Of a stretch of DNA of 45,365 nucleotides, positions 8,289 to 17,839 are shown piece by piece. The DNA lies in the NCBI RefSeq assembly GCF_900197685.1, contig NZ_FZMF01000022.1, positions 1 to 45,365 on the forward strand, given 5' to 3'. The DNA is from Helicobacter baculiformis. Lineage in GTDB: Bacteria > Campylobacterota > Campylobacteria > Campylobacterales > Helicobacteraceae. The notes below the pieces were generated by a model. The model was not told the origin of the DNA, did not search any database, and saw only the letters and a program-made list of their open reading frames with translations. Made by a program: the position numbers and the translations under genes. How positions within the stretch are numbered: the stretch's first letter is position 1; every line of letters begins with the position of its first letter.

Positions 8289-9182
8289 TTAGTTTTTTGC
8301 CGCGCCATATGCGAATTTAACATAAATGGCTAGACCGATAAGTAAAACGGAAACCCCGCCTGTTAGATAAACCGCATAGACGAGTTTATTGGGTTCACTG
8401 ATACTAAACTTAAGCACCAACATCAAGGCTTCAATAGCTAAAGCGATGATGATCGAGCCTAAAAAGCGAATCATGGTGCGATGGATGGCATGGTGGTTAT
8501 CCCCGCTGTTTTTACCCAGTACTTCTTCTTCGAAGATCACCTTCACGAGATCGATAGTGGCTAGTGCGAGTGTGAGCAAGACGATGGGGTGAAAAACCTC
8601 TTTAACATCAAAGTTATTAAAGTGGATCAGTGCATCATAAAGCGTCGAAATACTCTTGACAAACAGCAATAAAGCGACCAATCCTAGCATTAGAGAAATA
8701 GAAAAATACATCACCACGCTACCTTCAGCGAAGATTTTATAATGTTTAGAAGATGAGCTTAAAGCGATGGCGACTTTAATGGGAATATGCATGCATACCA
8801 CGCAAAAAAGTTCGTTTTGACTATTGTAGATAGGATAGGCAGCTGTTACGATGAGACTGCGGTTACGGCGCGTGGGATAAGGATTTGTTAAAATACAGCG
8901 CCGTTCTGTGATCGCCTCGTGGAAATAACCATGTTCGGGCGAATTCTCTGCAAAGCTACTCTTGATCATACCCCCCTCGTCGATCAAATTTCCATTCACA
9001 TCTAAAATAAAGAGATCTTCTTTAATGCGCACCTCTTGCTTGATGCGTGCGGTGGCGATCTGGACATATTTAAGGGTGGGCTCTTTGAGGTAGTTTTTGA
9101 TGTTTTGTGTCAAGAGATAGGACACATAGGCATAAAGTTCGTTTTTAACCTTGATATATTCGCTGATGTCTTTAGATAACAT
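8289..9182 (-). CDS. PDC/Cache-like sensor domain with four transmembrane helices, no output domain
   Basis: A 297-residue protein with an N-terminal Cache/PDC-like domain (about residues 25-145). Segments such as LFILDVNGNLIDEGG, GYFHEAI and TAAYPIYNSQNELFCVV follow the Cache ligand-binding pattern. Four hydrophobic helices follow at about 155-178, 197-217, 237-258 and 266-290. No kinase, GGDEF, EAL or chemotaxis domain is present. There is also no hydrophobic segment before the sensor domain, which would leave it on the cytoplasmic side, unlike normal periplasmic Cache domains. The gene starts two bases after the lipoprotein gene stops, so it belongs to the exporter operon. Function is unknown; regulation of the exporter is a guess. 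Confidence 0.65.
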   Translation of the reverse strand: MLSKDISEYIKVKNELYAYVSYLLTQNIKNYLKEPTLKYVQIATARIKQEVRIKEDLFILDVNGNLIDEGGMIKSSFAENSPEHGYFHEAITERRCILTNPYPTRRNRSLIVTAAYPIYNSQNELFCVVCMHIPIKVAIALSSSSKHYKIFAEGSVVMYFSISLMLGLVALLLFVKSISTLYDALIHFNNFDVKEVFHPIVLLTLALATIDLVKVIFEEEVLGKNSGDNHHAIHRTMIRFLGSIIIALAIEALMLVLKFSISEPNKLVYAVYLTGGVSVLLIGLAIYVKFAYGAAKN

Positions 9183-9184
9183 GG

Positions 9185-9823
9185 CTACTCTTTGGGGGTG
9201 GGTTTTTTAAGAGCACTTTCCAAAGCTTGCAAGCTCTGTTGATAAAGCTTATTGAGTGTTTCTATGAGTGCAGTATTATAGCGTTGCTCATCGGTAGCAT
9301 GGGCACTCGGGTCGCTATCTAGTGGGTTTGCCCGCCATACGGGTTCTAAAACTTGCACGTGTACCTGTATTCCACAAGGAAAGTGCGCATTTTGGATACA
9401 TTCCAATGTTAAGGTGCTTTGTGCGCGCAACATGCGTAAGACACGCACGGGATCGATATAATCATTCCCACTAGCTTTGAGCATCGCTTTTGTTTCTTTA
9501 AGCGTGGGAGGAGTGGATTCAAAGGCTAAGCGTATCTGCCCTCTCAGGTGTGCGCTAGGGGCATTGGGTGTAGAAATATAGCCCAAGCGAGCTAAGAGAG
9601 TGGCGCTGTCCTTTTGAAAAGCTTGAGTGTATTTATGTTGGTAATAGGGGGGCACAAAGTCTTGCAAGAAGGTGATATTGGGATTTTGCAAGAATAAGTT
9701 CCCTTTAAAAGTGGCTTGGGGCGCTGTACTTTGATAGCGCAGGCGTAAAGATGGGTAGCTAAAAACCCCATGTGTACACCCTATACATAGTATGGCTAAA
9801 AGAAGACTCCAAACAGGGCGCAT
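9185..9823 (-). CDS. HpaA-family (neuraminyllactose-binding hemagglutinin-like) lipoprotein
   Basis: I start this at the ATG at 9823 because AGGAGGA lies three to nine bases upstream; that gives 212 residues. The N-terminus MRPVWSLLLAILCIGC is a lipoprotein-type signal with an atypical lipobox (Cys at -3). The mature part follows the HpaA pattern as I remember it: SLRLRYQ, a strand with LFLQNP, a helix around QHKYTQAFQK, LLARLGY, a GQIRLAF strand, VHVQVLEPV, and a C-terminal amphipathic helix with ALIETLNKLYQQSL. HpaA is an outer-membrane or flagellar-sheath lipoprotein needed for H. pylori colonisation. Identity looks low, so this is a distant paralogue. It lies between an MsbA-type exporter and a sensor-like membrane protein. 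Confidence 0.55.
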   Translation of the reverse strand: MRPVWSLLLAILCIGCTHGVFSYPSLRLRYQSTAPQATFKGNLFLQNPNITFLQDFVPPYYQHKYTQAFQKDSATLLARLGYISTPNAPSAHLRGQIRLAFESTPPTLKETKAMLKASGNDYIDPVRVLRMLRAQSTLTLECIQNAHFPCGIQVHVQVLEPVWRANPLDSDPSAHATDEQRYNTALIETLNKLYQQSLQALESALKKPTPKE

Positions 9824-9831
9824 AACTCCTC

Positions 9832-11490
9832 CTAAGATGCAATGATATTCTCTTGCAATCTGCCATTTTCTAAAGCACAAACACGGCTGGCAATTTTCAA
9901 ACTTTCATGGTTATGCGAAATCATGATCACAATGCGATTTTCTCTAAGTTCCGCGATGGTTTGGTAAATACCCTCTTGAGTATGGCTATCTAGAGCTGAG
10001 GTAGCTTCATCAAAGATCAACACGCTCGCGTTGCGATATAGTGCGCGCGCAATGGCGATTCTTTGGCGTTGCCCTCCGCTCAAATTTGCCCCAAATTCTT
10101 CTAATTGCGCTTCTATGCCCCCCATAGCCTGTACAAAATCTAACGCCTGTGCGCGTTGCAAGCAATCTAGCACACGCTCCGAGTCAATTTCTTGTCCGTA
10201 AGAAACATTTTCAGCCACGCTCCCGCTAAAAATAAAGACTTTTTGAGTAACAACCCCGATTGTGCTACGCAAACTCTTTTGTTGTAAAGAGGCAATGGGC
10301 ATACCATTGATCTCAATTTCTCCGCTAGTGGGCTCATAAAGGCGCAAAATTAAATTGACTAGAGAACTTTTCCCGCTTCCACTTTTGCCTTTCAAAGCAA
10401 TAATTTGATCTTTGCGCAATTCTAGACAAATATCTTGTAGGGCAAGGGGTGTAGACTCTGTGCCATAAGTGAAATTCACATGCTTAAAGGCGATATGCGC
10501 AATGGGTTCTTCTAAAATCTGTGTGCCATCTACAAGAGGACTAGTTCTCTCCAACACTTCGTGGATACGCTCACCAGCCACAAGAGCCTCCTGAAAATTA
10601 GAGAGAATACGAACCAAACGCTTTAGAGGGGTATAAAGCATAAACAGCGCAGTAATAAAAGAAAAAAATGCTCCCACGCTCATGTGCCCAGAGATCACCT
10701 CTCTTCCCCCCGAATAGATCACCAAAGCGACCAATAAAGAGCCCAAAAACTCCATCAGGGGCGAAGAAACTTCGGCATATCGAATGCTTTTCAAACTAAT
10801 TTTAAAAAAAGCTTCATTTTCCTTTTGGAACGCTTGCAACTCTAAAGCTTCTCCATTAGAAGTTTTGATCACTTCCACACTATGAAAAATTTCTGATAAT
10901 CTAGCAGTCATGCGTGCGTTGGTTTCTTGGTTTTCTTTGGAAAGTCTTTTGACTTTTTTGATAATCTTGTTCAGGGGAATAGCTACAAAAAGTAAAAGCA
11001 ACAACCAAAATGCGAGTCTAGGACTTTGGTAAATCACCACTCCGATTAACCCTATGATGGTCAAACTCTCACGAATAGACTCAGCAAGATAATTAGAGAG
11101 GCTGGCGCGCACCAACGCGATATCATTAGTGATTCGTGCGATGAGCTCGCCCTTTTTAGTGCGGTTAAAAAACCCCAACTCCATTTGAAGCAGGTGTTCT
11201 AACATCCGCCTGCGTAATTGTTTGATGATGTCTAATCCGATGTAATTAGTAAAATAGGTTTGGATGTAAACCCCCCCGCTTTTACCTAGATACGCTAGAA
11301 TCACCAAAAAGGGTAAGATGGCTAGCATGTGCACATCTTTTTTAATAAAGATGTCATCTAGGGTAGGCTTGACTAAATAAGTACCCCAAGCCGTGCTGGC
11401 AGCTACTATTAAAGAGGCGATCAGTACCAGCGCAAAATGCCAATAATGCCCCTTCAAATAGGGGGCAAAACGCCTAAAAAAGAGTTTCAA
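9832..11490 (-). CDS. msbA: ABC exporter, MsbA-type (lipid A / multidrug flippase)
   Basis: A 552-residue half-transporter with an N-terminal six-helix exporter domain (about residues 1-310) fused to an ATPase domain. The ATPase has Walker A GKSGSGKSS, the signature LSGGQRQRIA, Walker B VLIFDEATSAL and the H-loop His in MISHNHESL. MsbA-type proteins flip lipid A-core to the periplasmic leaflet; related half-transporters export drugs or peptides, so substrate is inferred. The start is TTG at 11490 with AGG about eight bases upstream inside the copP stop region. It follows copP by three bases and is followed by the HpaA-like lipoprotein. Confidence 0.85.
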   Translation of the reverse strand: MKLFFRRFAPYLKGHYWHFALVLIASLIVAASTAWGTYLVKPTLDDIFIKKDVHMLAILPFLVILAYLGKSGGVYIQTYFTNYIGLDIIKQLRRRMLEHLLQMELGFFNRTKKGELIARITNDIALVRASLSNYLAESIRESLTIIGLIGVVIYQSPRLAFWLLLLLFVAIPLNKIIKKVKRLSKENQETNARMTARLSEIFHSVEVIKTSNGEALELQAFQKENEAFFKISLKSIRYAEVSSPLMEFLGSLLVALVIYSGGREVISGHMSVGAFFSFITALFMLYTPLKRLVRILSNFQEALVAGERIHEVLERTSPLVDGTQILEEPIAHIAFKHVNFTYGTESTPLALQDICLELRKDQIIALKGKSGSGKSSLVNLILRLYEPTSGEIEINGMPIASLQQKSLRSTIGVVTQKVFIFSGSVAENVSYGQEIDSERVLDCLQRAQALDFVQAMGGIEAQLEEFGANLSGGQRQRIAIARALYRNASVLIFDEATSALDSHTQEGIYQTIAELRENRIVIMISHNHESLKIASRVCALENGRLQENIIAS

Positions 11491-11493
11491 GCG

Positions 11494-11694
11494 CTAACCT
11501 AGCGTGTAGCCTGCATCTAGAATAGCCTCGCTAATTGCCTCTCGACTAGCGGGAGACTCAAATTCCACGCACACCTGTTTAGTATCCACATTGACTTCGA
11601 TATGCTTTACACCCTCTAATTCTCCTACGAAGCGCTCAATCTTGTCTACGCAATGATCACATGTGATTTCCGGTACTGACCATTCAGCTTTCAT
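11494..11694 (-). CDS. copP: copper chaperone CopP
   Basis: A 66-residue heavy-metal-associated domain protein. The Cu(I)-binding motif CDHC sits at the N-terminal end after the first strand (VPEITCDHCVDKIERF). It probably shuttles Cu(I) in the cytoplasm to the CopA ATPase encoded just upstream. The ATG at 11694 lies inside the last codons of copA, an 11-base overlap, which implies coupled translation. The copA-copP pair is characteristic of Helicobacter. Confidence 0.95.
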   Translation of the reverse strand: MKAEWSVPEITCDHCVDKIERFVGELEGVKHIEVNVDTKQVCVEFESPASREAISEAILDAGYTLG

Positions 11695-13861
11695 AACTTG
11701 CCTTAATTTTAAGATGGATTCCTTTAAGTCTTTGGGCGTTGAGCACCACGCTAAGACTACTCAAGCTCATCGCCAAACTAGCTAGCATGGGACTCAACAT
11801 GATTCCTGCTTTAAAAGCCACTCCACAGGCTAAAGGAATAGCAATGGTGTTATAGCTAAAAGCCCAAAAGAGATTCTGCTTAATATTGCCAATAGTGGCT
11901 TGACTGAGTCGAATTGCATTTTCTACCGCCGCAATTTCATTATTAAAACTCACCACATCAGCCACTTCTAGACTTGCATCACTCCCGCTAGCCATGACAA
12001 CTGCCACATCGCTACGTGCCAAACAGGGTGCATCGTTTAAACCATCGCCCACCATCATCACTATTTCCCCCTGCGCCTTGATCTCTTCGATCTTGGCAAG
12101 CTTGGACTCAGGGCTTGCTTGTCCAATACATGCGTCCAATTTAAGTTCTTGAGCTAAAGTTTGCACATTCTCCTGTGCGTCGCCACTCAGCAACATACTT
12201 TTCAGTCCTAGAGCTTTCAAGCGCGCCAAATTTTCTTTAGCATGCACTTTAAGGCTATCTTGCAAGATCAGCGCACCTAGGATGTGATCGGTTTGTCCTT
12301 CTATACCTACAAAAACCCATGTGCCCGGCACACTCTGCGCAAAAGGGTTAGGGGCGTTGAAAAACTCCAAATTTCCTACTTTGATAATCGCTCCCTCCAC
12401 GCACGCACGCATACCTTTTCCTAATACTGCGCGTCCTTCTGTAGCTTCTTTAAGCGCCACTCCCTGATCTTTGGCATAGGCAACAATACCCTGAGCTAAC
12501 ACATGTTCGCTCAAGGCCTCTACACTCGCGCCTAAGACTAATACTTCTGTAGCTGAAATTTCAGGAATAGCCACCACTTGTTGCACTTGAGGTTTGCCCT
12601 GTGTGATTGTGCCCGTTTTGTCAAAAACAACATAACTTACCAAGCGTGCTTTCTCTAACGCCTGTGCGTCTTTGAAAAACAAACCTAAATGACTGGCTTC
12701 TTTATGTGCCACTAATAAAGACATGGGCGTTGCTAACCCCAAAGCGCAAGGGCAGGAAATTACCAGTACGGCAATAAACACTTCTAGTGCGCGTGCAAAA
12801 TCTCCTAAAACAAGCCATGCTACGAAGGCTAGACTAGCAATAGTAATTACGGCAGGCACAAAGATTCGAGCAACCTTGTCGGCTAATCTAGCGATTTGTG
12901 CCTTAGAACCTTGCGCGTTACGCACCTGCTGGATGATCTTTTGTAAAGCACTCTGTGTACTAGTATGGATAGCTCTTATACAAAATGTGCTTGTAGTGTT
13001 GAGTGTGCCTGAGAAGACATGCGCACCACTAGCCTTGTAAATGGGCACACTCTCCCCTGTAAGCATGGATTCATCAACTTCTCCCTCCCCCTCTACAACC
13101 ACACCGTCTACAGGAATCACGCTTCCGGGCAAAATCTGCAAGACATCGTTCACTTGTACGTGCTCGATGAGTACCTCGATTACCTCTCCTCCCTCTATTC
13201 TTAAGGCGCTTTGAGGCTGCTTACTTAAAAGTCCTTCCATCGCTTGCAAAGCTTTATCTTTAGACCCCTCTTCTAGACGTTTACCCACCATCACAAATAC
13301 TAAAATGACACATGCACTTTCAAAATAATATCCTGTGTGTGCACCCTGAAAGGCCTTGCCCAACAAAAAGAGACTATAAAGAAACGCGCTACTCGTGCCT
13401 AACGCAATTAGGCTGTCCATGTTGGGCTGACGCTCCCATAGGGCTTTAAAACCCCTGCTATAAAAATCCTTGCCCACACGCATTACAAATAAGCTTAACA
13501 AGGCTTGCAACAACCCACTCACGAAGGAATTGCGTAAAATATCGGGTAGCAACATAGGTAGATGCATCGCAACCATCGAGAGATAAAGTACGCCCAAAGT
13601 TGCTAGGATGGCGACCCATAGATGGGATTTTTTAGCTTGTGGGGGAGGGAGACTTTCTTTAGGGGTATACCCTAATTTGGTGATGATCTTAAAAATATCT
13701 TCAAGATTGGCGTGTGCGCCGTCATAAACAACAACTGCACTTTTGCTAAGCAAATCCACGCGCACCTCTTGAATAAAGCTTTTGCGTTCTAAGGCACGCT
13801 CAATGCCACTCGAACACGCGCTACAAGTCATGCCCTCAATATAAAAACGCACTTGTTGCAT
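11684..13861 (-). CDS. copA: Cu(I)-exporting P1B-type ATPase CopA
   Basis: Copper efflux ATPase of the inner membrane. It has one N-terminal metal-binding domain with MTCSAC at residues 11-16, the membrane CPC motif in SCPCALGLATP, the phosphorylation site DKTGT and the hinge GDGLNDAP. Eight hydrophobic segments are expected for the family and the sequence fits. I chose ATG at 13861 over TTG at 13864; it overlaps the pssA stop as TGATG and gives 725 residues. It is followed by copP with overlap. Copper-responsive control cannot be seen locally, since the gene is embedded in a long run of housekeeping genes. Confidence 0.96.
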   Translation of the reverse strand: MQQVRFYIEGMTCSACSSGIERALERKSFIQEVRVDLLSKSAVVVYDGAHANLEDIFKIITKLGYTPKESLPPPQAKKSHLWVAILATLGVLYLSMVAMHLPMLLPDILRNSFVSGLLQALLSLFVMRVGKDFYSRGFKALWERQPNMDSLIALGTSSAFLYSLFLLGKAFQGAHTGYYFESACVILVFVMVGKRLEEGSKDKALQAMEGLLSKQPQSALRIEGGEVIEVLIEHVQVNDVLQILPGSVIPVDGVVVEGEGEVDESMLTGESVPIYKASGAHVFSGTLNTTSTFCIRAIHTSTQSALQKIIQQVRNAQGSKAQIARLADKVARIFVPAVITIASLAFVAWLVLGDFARALEVFIAVLVISCPCALGLATPMSLLVAHKEASHLGLFFKDAQALEKARLVSYVVFDKTGTITQGKPQVQQVVAIPEISATEVLVLGASVEALSEHVLAQGIVAYAKDQGVALKEATEGRAVLGKGMRACVEGAIIKVGNLEFFNAPNPFAQSVPGTWVFVGIEGQTDHILGALILQDSLKVHAKENLARLKALGLKSMLLSGDAQENVQTLAQELKLDACIGQASPESKLAKIEEIKAQGEIVMMVGDGLNDAPCLARSDVAVVMASGSDASLEVADVVSFNNEIAAVENAIRLSQATIGNIKQNLFWAFSYNTIAIPLACGVAFKAGIMLSPMLASLAMSLSSLSVVLNAQRLKGIHLKIKASYES

Positions 13862-14562
13862 CAATGCTTCCGTTTTAATAAAATTCTACCCATCACAAAG
13901 AGCCAGCGCACAATACCATAGCACAGATAGAGGAACATAAAGCCACTCAGCACTTCAAGTGGCTTAATAAAGATAAGTAATAAGAAAATCAATAAAAGAA
14001 CAAAAAGCTTTAGATTCCATTGCACTTTTTTAAAATTAGGGTAGCGGATGTTGCTCACCATCATCACACCCAAAAACACAATATAGGCGAGCATCAAATG
14101 CCCATACTGTTCTTTAAAAAGAGCATACTTGCGATCTAAAAGAATAGCAAGCACCACCAACACCGCACCAGTAGGAATAGGGATACCAATAAAAGAATAA
14201 GGGTCTGTAGTCTGAGTGGTAACATTGAAACGCGCCAAACGAATCGCCCCAAAGATCACAAACAAGGCACAAGCAGCCATACCCATGCGCCCGTAAGTAT
14301 GTCCAATATAAAAATAAGCGATGATACTAGGAGCTGCTCCAAAAGCCACAACATCAGCTAGAGAATCAAACTCTAAGCCAAATTTACTTGTAGTGTTGGT
14401 CAGGCGCGCCACGCGTCCATCAAGCCCATCTAGCACCAAACACACCACCACAAACCAGCATGCAGTTACAAAACTTCCTCTAGAAGCATAAAACACGCTC
14501 ATCATTCCCAAAAAAATACTACTTGCCGTAAAAAGATTGGGGAAAAGATAGAGCGGTTTAAT
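13861..14562 (-). CDS. pssA: phosphatidylserine synthase PssA, probable ATT start
   Basis: CDP-diacylglycerol-serine O-phosphatidyltransferase, the first committed step to phosphatidylethanolamine in the inner membrane. The CDP-alcohol phosphotransferase signature is complete: DGLDGRVAR, then FGLEFDSLAD. Several hydrophobic helices follow. The conserved N-terminus PLYLFPNLFTASSIFLG is encoded upstream of the first usual start, TTG at 14511, and no ATG, GTG or TTG lies between it and the in-frame stop at 14574-14572. ATT at 14562-14560 follows AAGGA by six bases, so I set the start there, giving 233 residues. A sequencing error is the main alternative. It is packed between ftsH and copA. Confidence 0.85.
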   Translation of the reverse strand: MKPLYLFPNLFTASSIFLGMMSVFYASRGSFVTACWFVVVCLVLDGLDGRVARLTNTTSKFGLEFDSLADVVAFGAAPSIIAYFYIGHTYGRMGMAACALFVIFGAIRLARFNVTTQTTDPYSFIGIPIPTGAVLVVLAILLDRKYALFKEQYGHLMLAYIVFLGVMMVSNIRYPNFKKVQWNLKLFVLLLIFLLLIFIKPLEVLSGFMFLYLCYGIVRWLFVMGRILLKRKH

Positions 14563-14571
14563 GGGAAATCC

Positions 14572-16479
14572 TTAACTGGCGTGTTCTTCTAAAGGCACTA
14601 AGCGACTTTTTAATTGGTTAGCAACCTCGTATTCACTGATAATCTCACGTACTCTTTCACCCGTAATAACTTCTTTTTCAAAAAGTTCGTCTACCATCAC
14701 CTCGATCGCTTCCTTGTAGTCGCTTAAGGTTTGTTTTACATGACTATAACGCTCTTCTAGCAAGTTTTTAATAAAGCCATCCATTTCTTCAGCCATCTTT
14801 TCGCTAAACTCACGCCCATTCCCAAAACCTCCACCTAAAAAGGAATTGCGTTGCTTTTCTAGCACCATCAACCCGCTGACATCACTCATGCCATAGTAGC
14901 TCACCATGCCCTTGATAATGTCCGTAGCTCTCTCTAAGTCGTTGCTGGCTCCCGTAGAAATCTCTTGTAAAAACACATCTTCAGCCGCACGTCCGCCTAA
15001 AAGCACATCAATCTCTGCGATGAGTTCATGTTTTTGCATGAGGTACTTATTTTCCTCTGGAGTATTAAGCGTGTAACCAAGAGCTGCCATTCCTCTAGGA
15101 ATAATGGAAACTTTGTTCACCCGCGCCGAACCCTTCGTCATCTCTGAGATAACCGCATGCCCGCTTTCATGGTAGGCGACAATTTTCTTTTCTTTAGGTG
15201 AAATACGCCGACTCTTTTTTTCTAATCCAGCAATGCCCCGTTCTACTGCCTCTTTTAAATGTTGTTGTTTAACCTCCTTTTGGTTGTTACGCCCAGCCAA
15301 AAGAGCGGCTTCGTTGATAATGTTAGCTAAATCCGCTCCTGCTAGCCCAGCAGTGAGTTTGGCAATCTCCTGCAAATCCACATCATTAGCCAACTTGACC
15401 GGCTTAATGTGCACCTTCAAAATCTCCACCCGTCCGTTAAAATCGGGTTTATCCACCAATACCTGACGATCGAAACGCCCGGGTCTCAAGAGGGCAGGGT
15501 CTAGAATCTCAGGGCGATTAGTGGCAGCAAGCACAATCACGGGTGCGTTTTCTGAACCAAAGCCATCCATTTCGGCTAAAAGTTGGTTTAGAGTCTGTTC
15601 TCTCTCGTCGTTCCCGCTCACCATACCCCCTGCTGCGCGACTTTTACCAATAGCATCGATCTCATCAATAAATATGATACTAGGAGCTTCTTTTTTGGCA
15701 ATGTCGAAGAGATCGCGTACACGACTCGCCCCCAAACCTACAAACATTTCAATAAAACTACTCCCTCCCATCGAAAAGAAAGGAACGCTTGCCTCACCTG
15801 CCACTGCTTTAGCTAAAAGGGTTTTGCCCGTTCCGGGAGGACCTACCAACAACACACCTTTAGGAATCTTTGCTCCTAAAGAGGCGTAACGATCAGGATA
15901 TTTGAGAAAATCTACAATCTCTACAACCTCTTCTTTAGCCTCTTCATTACCCGCCATGTCATTAAAGCGCACTTTGGGCTTTTCAGCATTGATGAGTTTT
16001 TTAGAACTCCCCATACCAAAGATTCCCCCACCCATATTCTTTTGCATGCGACTTGCCATGAACATCCACAACCCTAGTATCACCAATACGGGCAAGAGCC
16101 AACCTAAAATATCCGTAAAGAAATTAGACTCACTAAAGCCCGAATAATTGATCTTTTGAGCATCTAGCAAGGGCACTAGAGAAAGGTCGGGTACGCGCTT
16201 AGCCACATAGATAGTCTTATTATTACCCTCTTTACTGGTGGCTTTGATGATGGTTTGCCCGATGCTGACATCATCCACTTCTTTATTTTCTATCAGTTGC
16301 TTAAGTTCATGATAGCTAACGCTTTTAGTGCTAGTAGAGAGAAAACGATCGCCAAAACTTCCCTCTGTGCCCATCATGCGTACCGCAACAATGGCAACAA
16401 TGATAAAAACTAGAATAAGCACCAAAGGATTCTGCAACAAAGGCTTTTTAGGGTTAGGATTTTGTGATCGATCGTCCAT
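14572..16479 (-). CDS. ftsH: ATP-dependent membrane zinc protease FtsH
   Basis: Membrane-anchored AAA+ protease for quality control of membrane and short-lived proteins. It has an N-terminal membrane helix (about residues 14-36), a small periplasmic domain, a second helix (about 122-145), Walker A GPPGTGKT, Walker [12 protein letters not shown], the SRH arginines in RPGRFDRQV, and the zinc-binding HESGH. Length 635 residues is normal. AAGGA precedes the ATG by six or so bases. Its own TAA is followed by GGA, forming the ribosome binding site used for pssA. Confidence 0.98.
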   Translation of the reverse strand: MDDRSQNPNPKKPLLQNPLVLILVFIIVAIVAVRMMGTEGSFGDRFLSTSTKSVSYHELKQLIENKEVDDVSIGQTIIKATSKEGNNKTIYVAKRVPDLSLVPLLDAQKINYSGFSESNFFTDILGWLLPVLVILGLWMFMASRMQKNMGGGIFGMGSSKKLINAEKPKVRFNDMAGNEEAKEEVVEIVDFLKYPDRYASLGAKIPKGVLLVGPPGTGKTLLAKAVAGEASVPFFSMGGSSFIEMFVGLGASRVRDLFDIAKKEAPSIIFIDEIDAIGKSRAAGGMVSGNDEREQTLNQLLAEMDGFGSENAPVIVLAATNRPEILDPALLRPGRFDRQVLVDKPDFNGRVEILKVHIKPVKLANDVDLQEIAKLTAGLAGADLANIINEAALLAGRNNQKEVKQQHLKEAVERGIAGLEKKSRRISPKEKKIVAYHESGHAVISEMTKGSARVNKVSIIPRGMAALGYTLNTPEENKYLMQKHELIAEIDVLLGGRAAEDVFLQEISTGASNDLERATDIIKGMVSYYGMSDVSGLMVLEKQRNSFLGGGFGNGREFSEKMAEEMDGFIKNLLEERYSHVKQTLSDYKEAIEVMVDELFEKEVITGERVREIISEYEVANQLKSRLVPLEEHAS

Positions 16480-16487
16480 AATATTCC

Positions 16488-17396
16488 TTATGAGTTAGAA
16501 TGCCTACATAGGGTTAAACATACCCATTCATTTTCCTGAACCCTATGCAGAAAAGTAAAATCTTGAGAATAGATCGCTAGCACCTCGCGCTCGCAAGTGT
16601 CTAAAATACCAGATAATAAAAGCAACCCCCCTTTTTTACTTGCTTTGAGCACATCCGCATACATCTGAATAATCACACTGGCAACAATATTGATCACCAC
16701 CACATCATAGGATGTACTTTCTGGTTTCTCTTGAATAGAGCCTAGCCAAAGATGCGCACATGTTAGGTGATTGCGTTTAAAATTTTTTTGGGTTTGCGCA
16801 ATCGCTAGAGGATCGGTGTCGCACGCATGCGTGTATGCGCCTAACTGCGCCAAAGCTAAACTTAAAACCCCGCTTCCACAACCCACATCTAAACTTAACT
16901 TATCTCGTACCTCTAATTGAGAAATTTCTTGCAAGAGCAAGCGCGTGCTCTCATGTCTACCCGTACCAAAGGCTAAACTAGGATCAAGTATTAAAGGAAT
17001 CAAGTCCTCTTGGGTCTGAGAATTCCAGCTAGGCATGATATGGAATCGACCACAAGTAATAGGCTCTACCCCCTCTTTGTAAGCCCGCACCCAGTCTAGA
17101 TTAGGGTGTGCGCTACTATAGTGATAAAAGCCGATGTTCTCGCCTAAGCGTTCAGATATAGCGCAACAAAAGGCTTTAAGATGCTCCAAGAGCGCACTAG
17201 AAGACTCCCTCGAATAAACTACAAAACCCGCACTAGGAGGGCTCAAAGGGGTTTTGCCAAAGTAATGATAATCAAGAGAAGGCGCTGTCTCAATCTCTTC
17301 GATAGCGTTCTGCGTAAAATCTAAGAGACAATCAGCGAACAGCTCGGAGCAGTGTGTAGGTAAAATAAAGGTTTTAAAGTAGACATCTTGGCACAC
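16488..17396 (-). CDS. prmA: ribosomal protein L11 methyltransferase PrmA
   Basis: SAM-dependent methyltransferase of the PrmA family, which trimethylates ribosomal protein L11. The SAM motif DVGCGSGVLSLALAQLGA lies in the C-terminal half, followed by VVINIVASVI (motif IV, the NI pair normal for PrmA) and LLLLSGIL. PSLAFGTGRHEST before the SAM motif is a strong family signature. The start is GTG at 17396; AAGGG lies 11 bases upstream, somewhat far. It sits 15 bases after cheY and eight before ftsH. Length 302 residues is usual. Confidence 0.93.
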   Translation of the reverse strand: MCQDVYFKTFILPTHCSELFADCLLDFTQNAIEEIETAPSLDYHYFGKTPLSPPSAGFVVYSRESSSALLEHLKAFCCAISERLGENIGFYHYSSAHPNLDWVRAYKEGVEPITCGRFHIMPSWNSQTQEDLIPLILDPSLAFGTGRHESTRLLLQEISQLEVRDKLSLDVGCGSGVLSLALAQLGAYTHACDTDPLAIAQTQKNFKRNHLTCAHLWLGSIQEKPESTSYDVVVINIVASVIIQMYADVLKASKKGGLLLLSGILDTCEREVLAIYSQDFTFLHRVQENEWVCLTLCRHSNS

Positions 17397-17411
17397 GCGC
17401 GCTACAACCCT

Positions 17412-17786
17412 TCAATCATTGGTTCCTAATACAACCTCTAGTTTTTCTTTAAGTACTTGGGGCGTAAAGGGCTTGACGATGTAGTTGTTCACCCCAGCTT
17501 TAAGCGCTGTAATCACCTCCGCCTTACCCCCCTCTGTGGTGATCATAATGATAGGCAAATCCTTAAAGCGCCCATCTGAGCGTACTTTTTTTACCAAATC
17601 TAGCCCATTCATCTCTGGCATATTCCAGTCTGTGATGAGTACACCGGTGGTGTCGTTGCTATCCAGCTTTCCCCACGCTTCTACACCATGCTCAGCCTCT
17701 AGAATATCTTCATAGCCCAAGCGTTGCAAGGTGTTTTTAATGATCCTTCGCATGGTCGAACTATCATCTACAACTAAAATTTTCAA
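17412..17786 (-). CDS. cheY: chemotaxis response regulator CheY
   Basis: Single-domain response regulator that binds the flagellar motor switch after phosphorylation by CheA. The 124 residues hold the acidic pair Asp7-Asp8, phosphoacceptor Asp53 in ITDWNMPEMNG, Thr83/84 and Lys105 in YIVKPF. The start is TTG at 17786, preceded by AAGGAG at good spacing; the protein opens MKILVVDDSSTMRRII, complete for the family. It heads the long minus-strand run to copP and beyond. TATAAA at 17845-17840 is a likely -10 box. Confidence 0.97.
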   Translation of the reverse strand: MKILVVDDSSTMRRIIKNTLQRLGYEDILEAEHGVEAWGKLDSNDTTGVLITDWNMPEMNGLDLVKKVRSDGRFKDLPIIMITTEGGKAEVITALKAGVNNYIVKPFTPQVLKEKLEVVLGTND

Positions 17787-17839
17787 TCTCGCTCCTTGGT
17801 CGGCTTAGTCACATAAAACTATCCGCACATGTTAGCATA

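Noticed and set aside
11494-11694. copP as a mercury (MerP) gene
   Set aside because: The product has no signal peptide and directly follows a Cu-type ATPase, so CopP is the better call.
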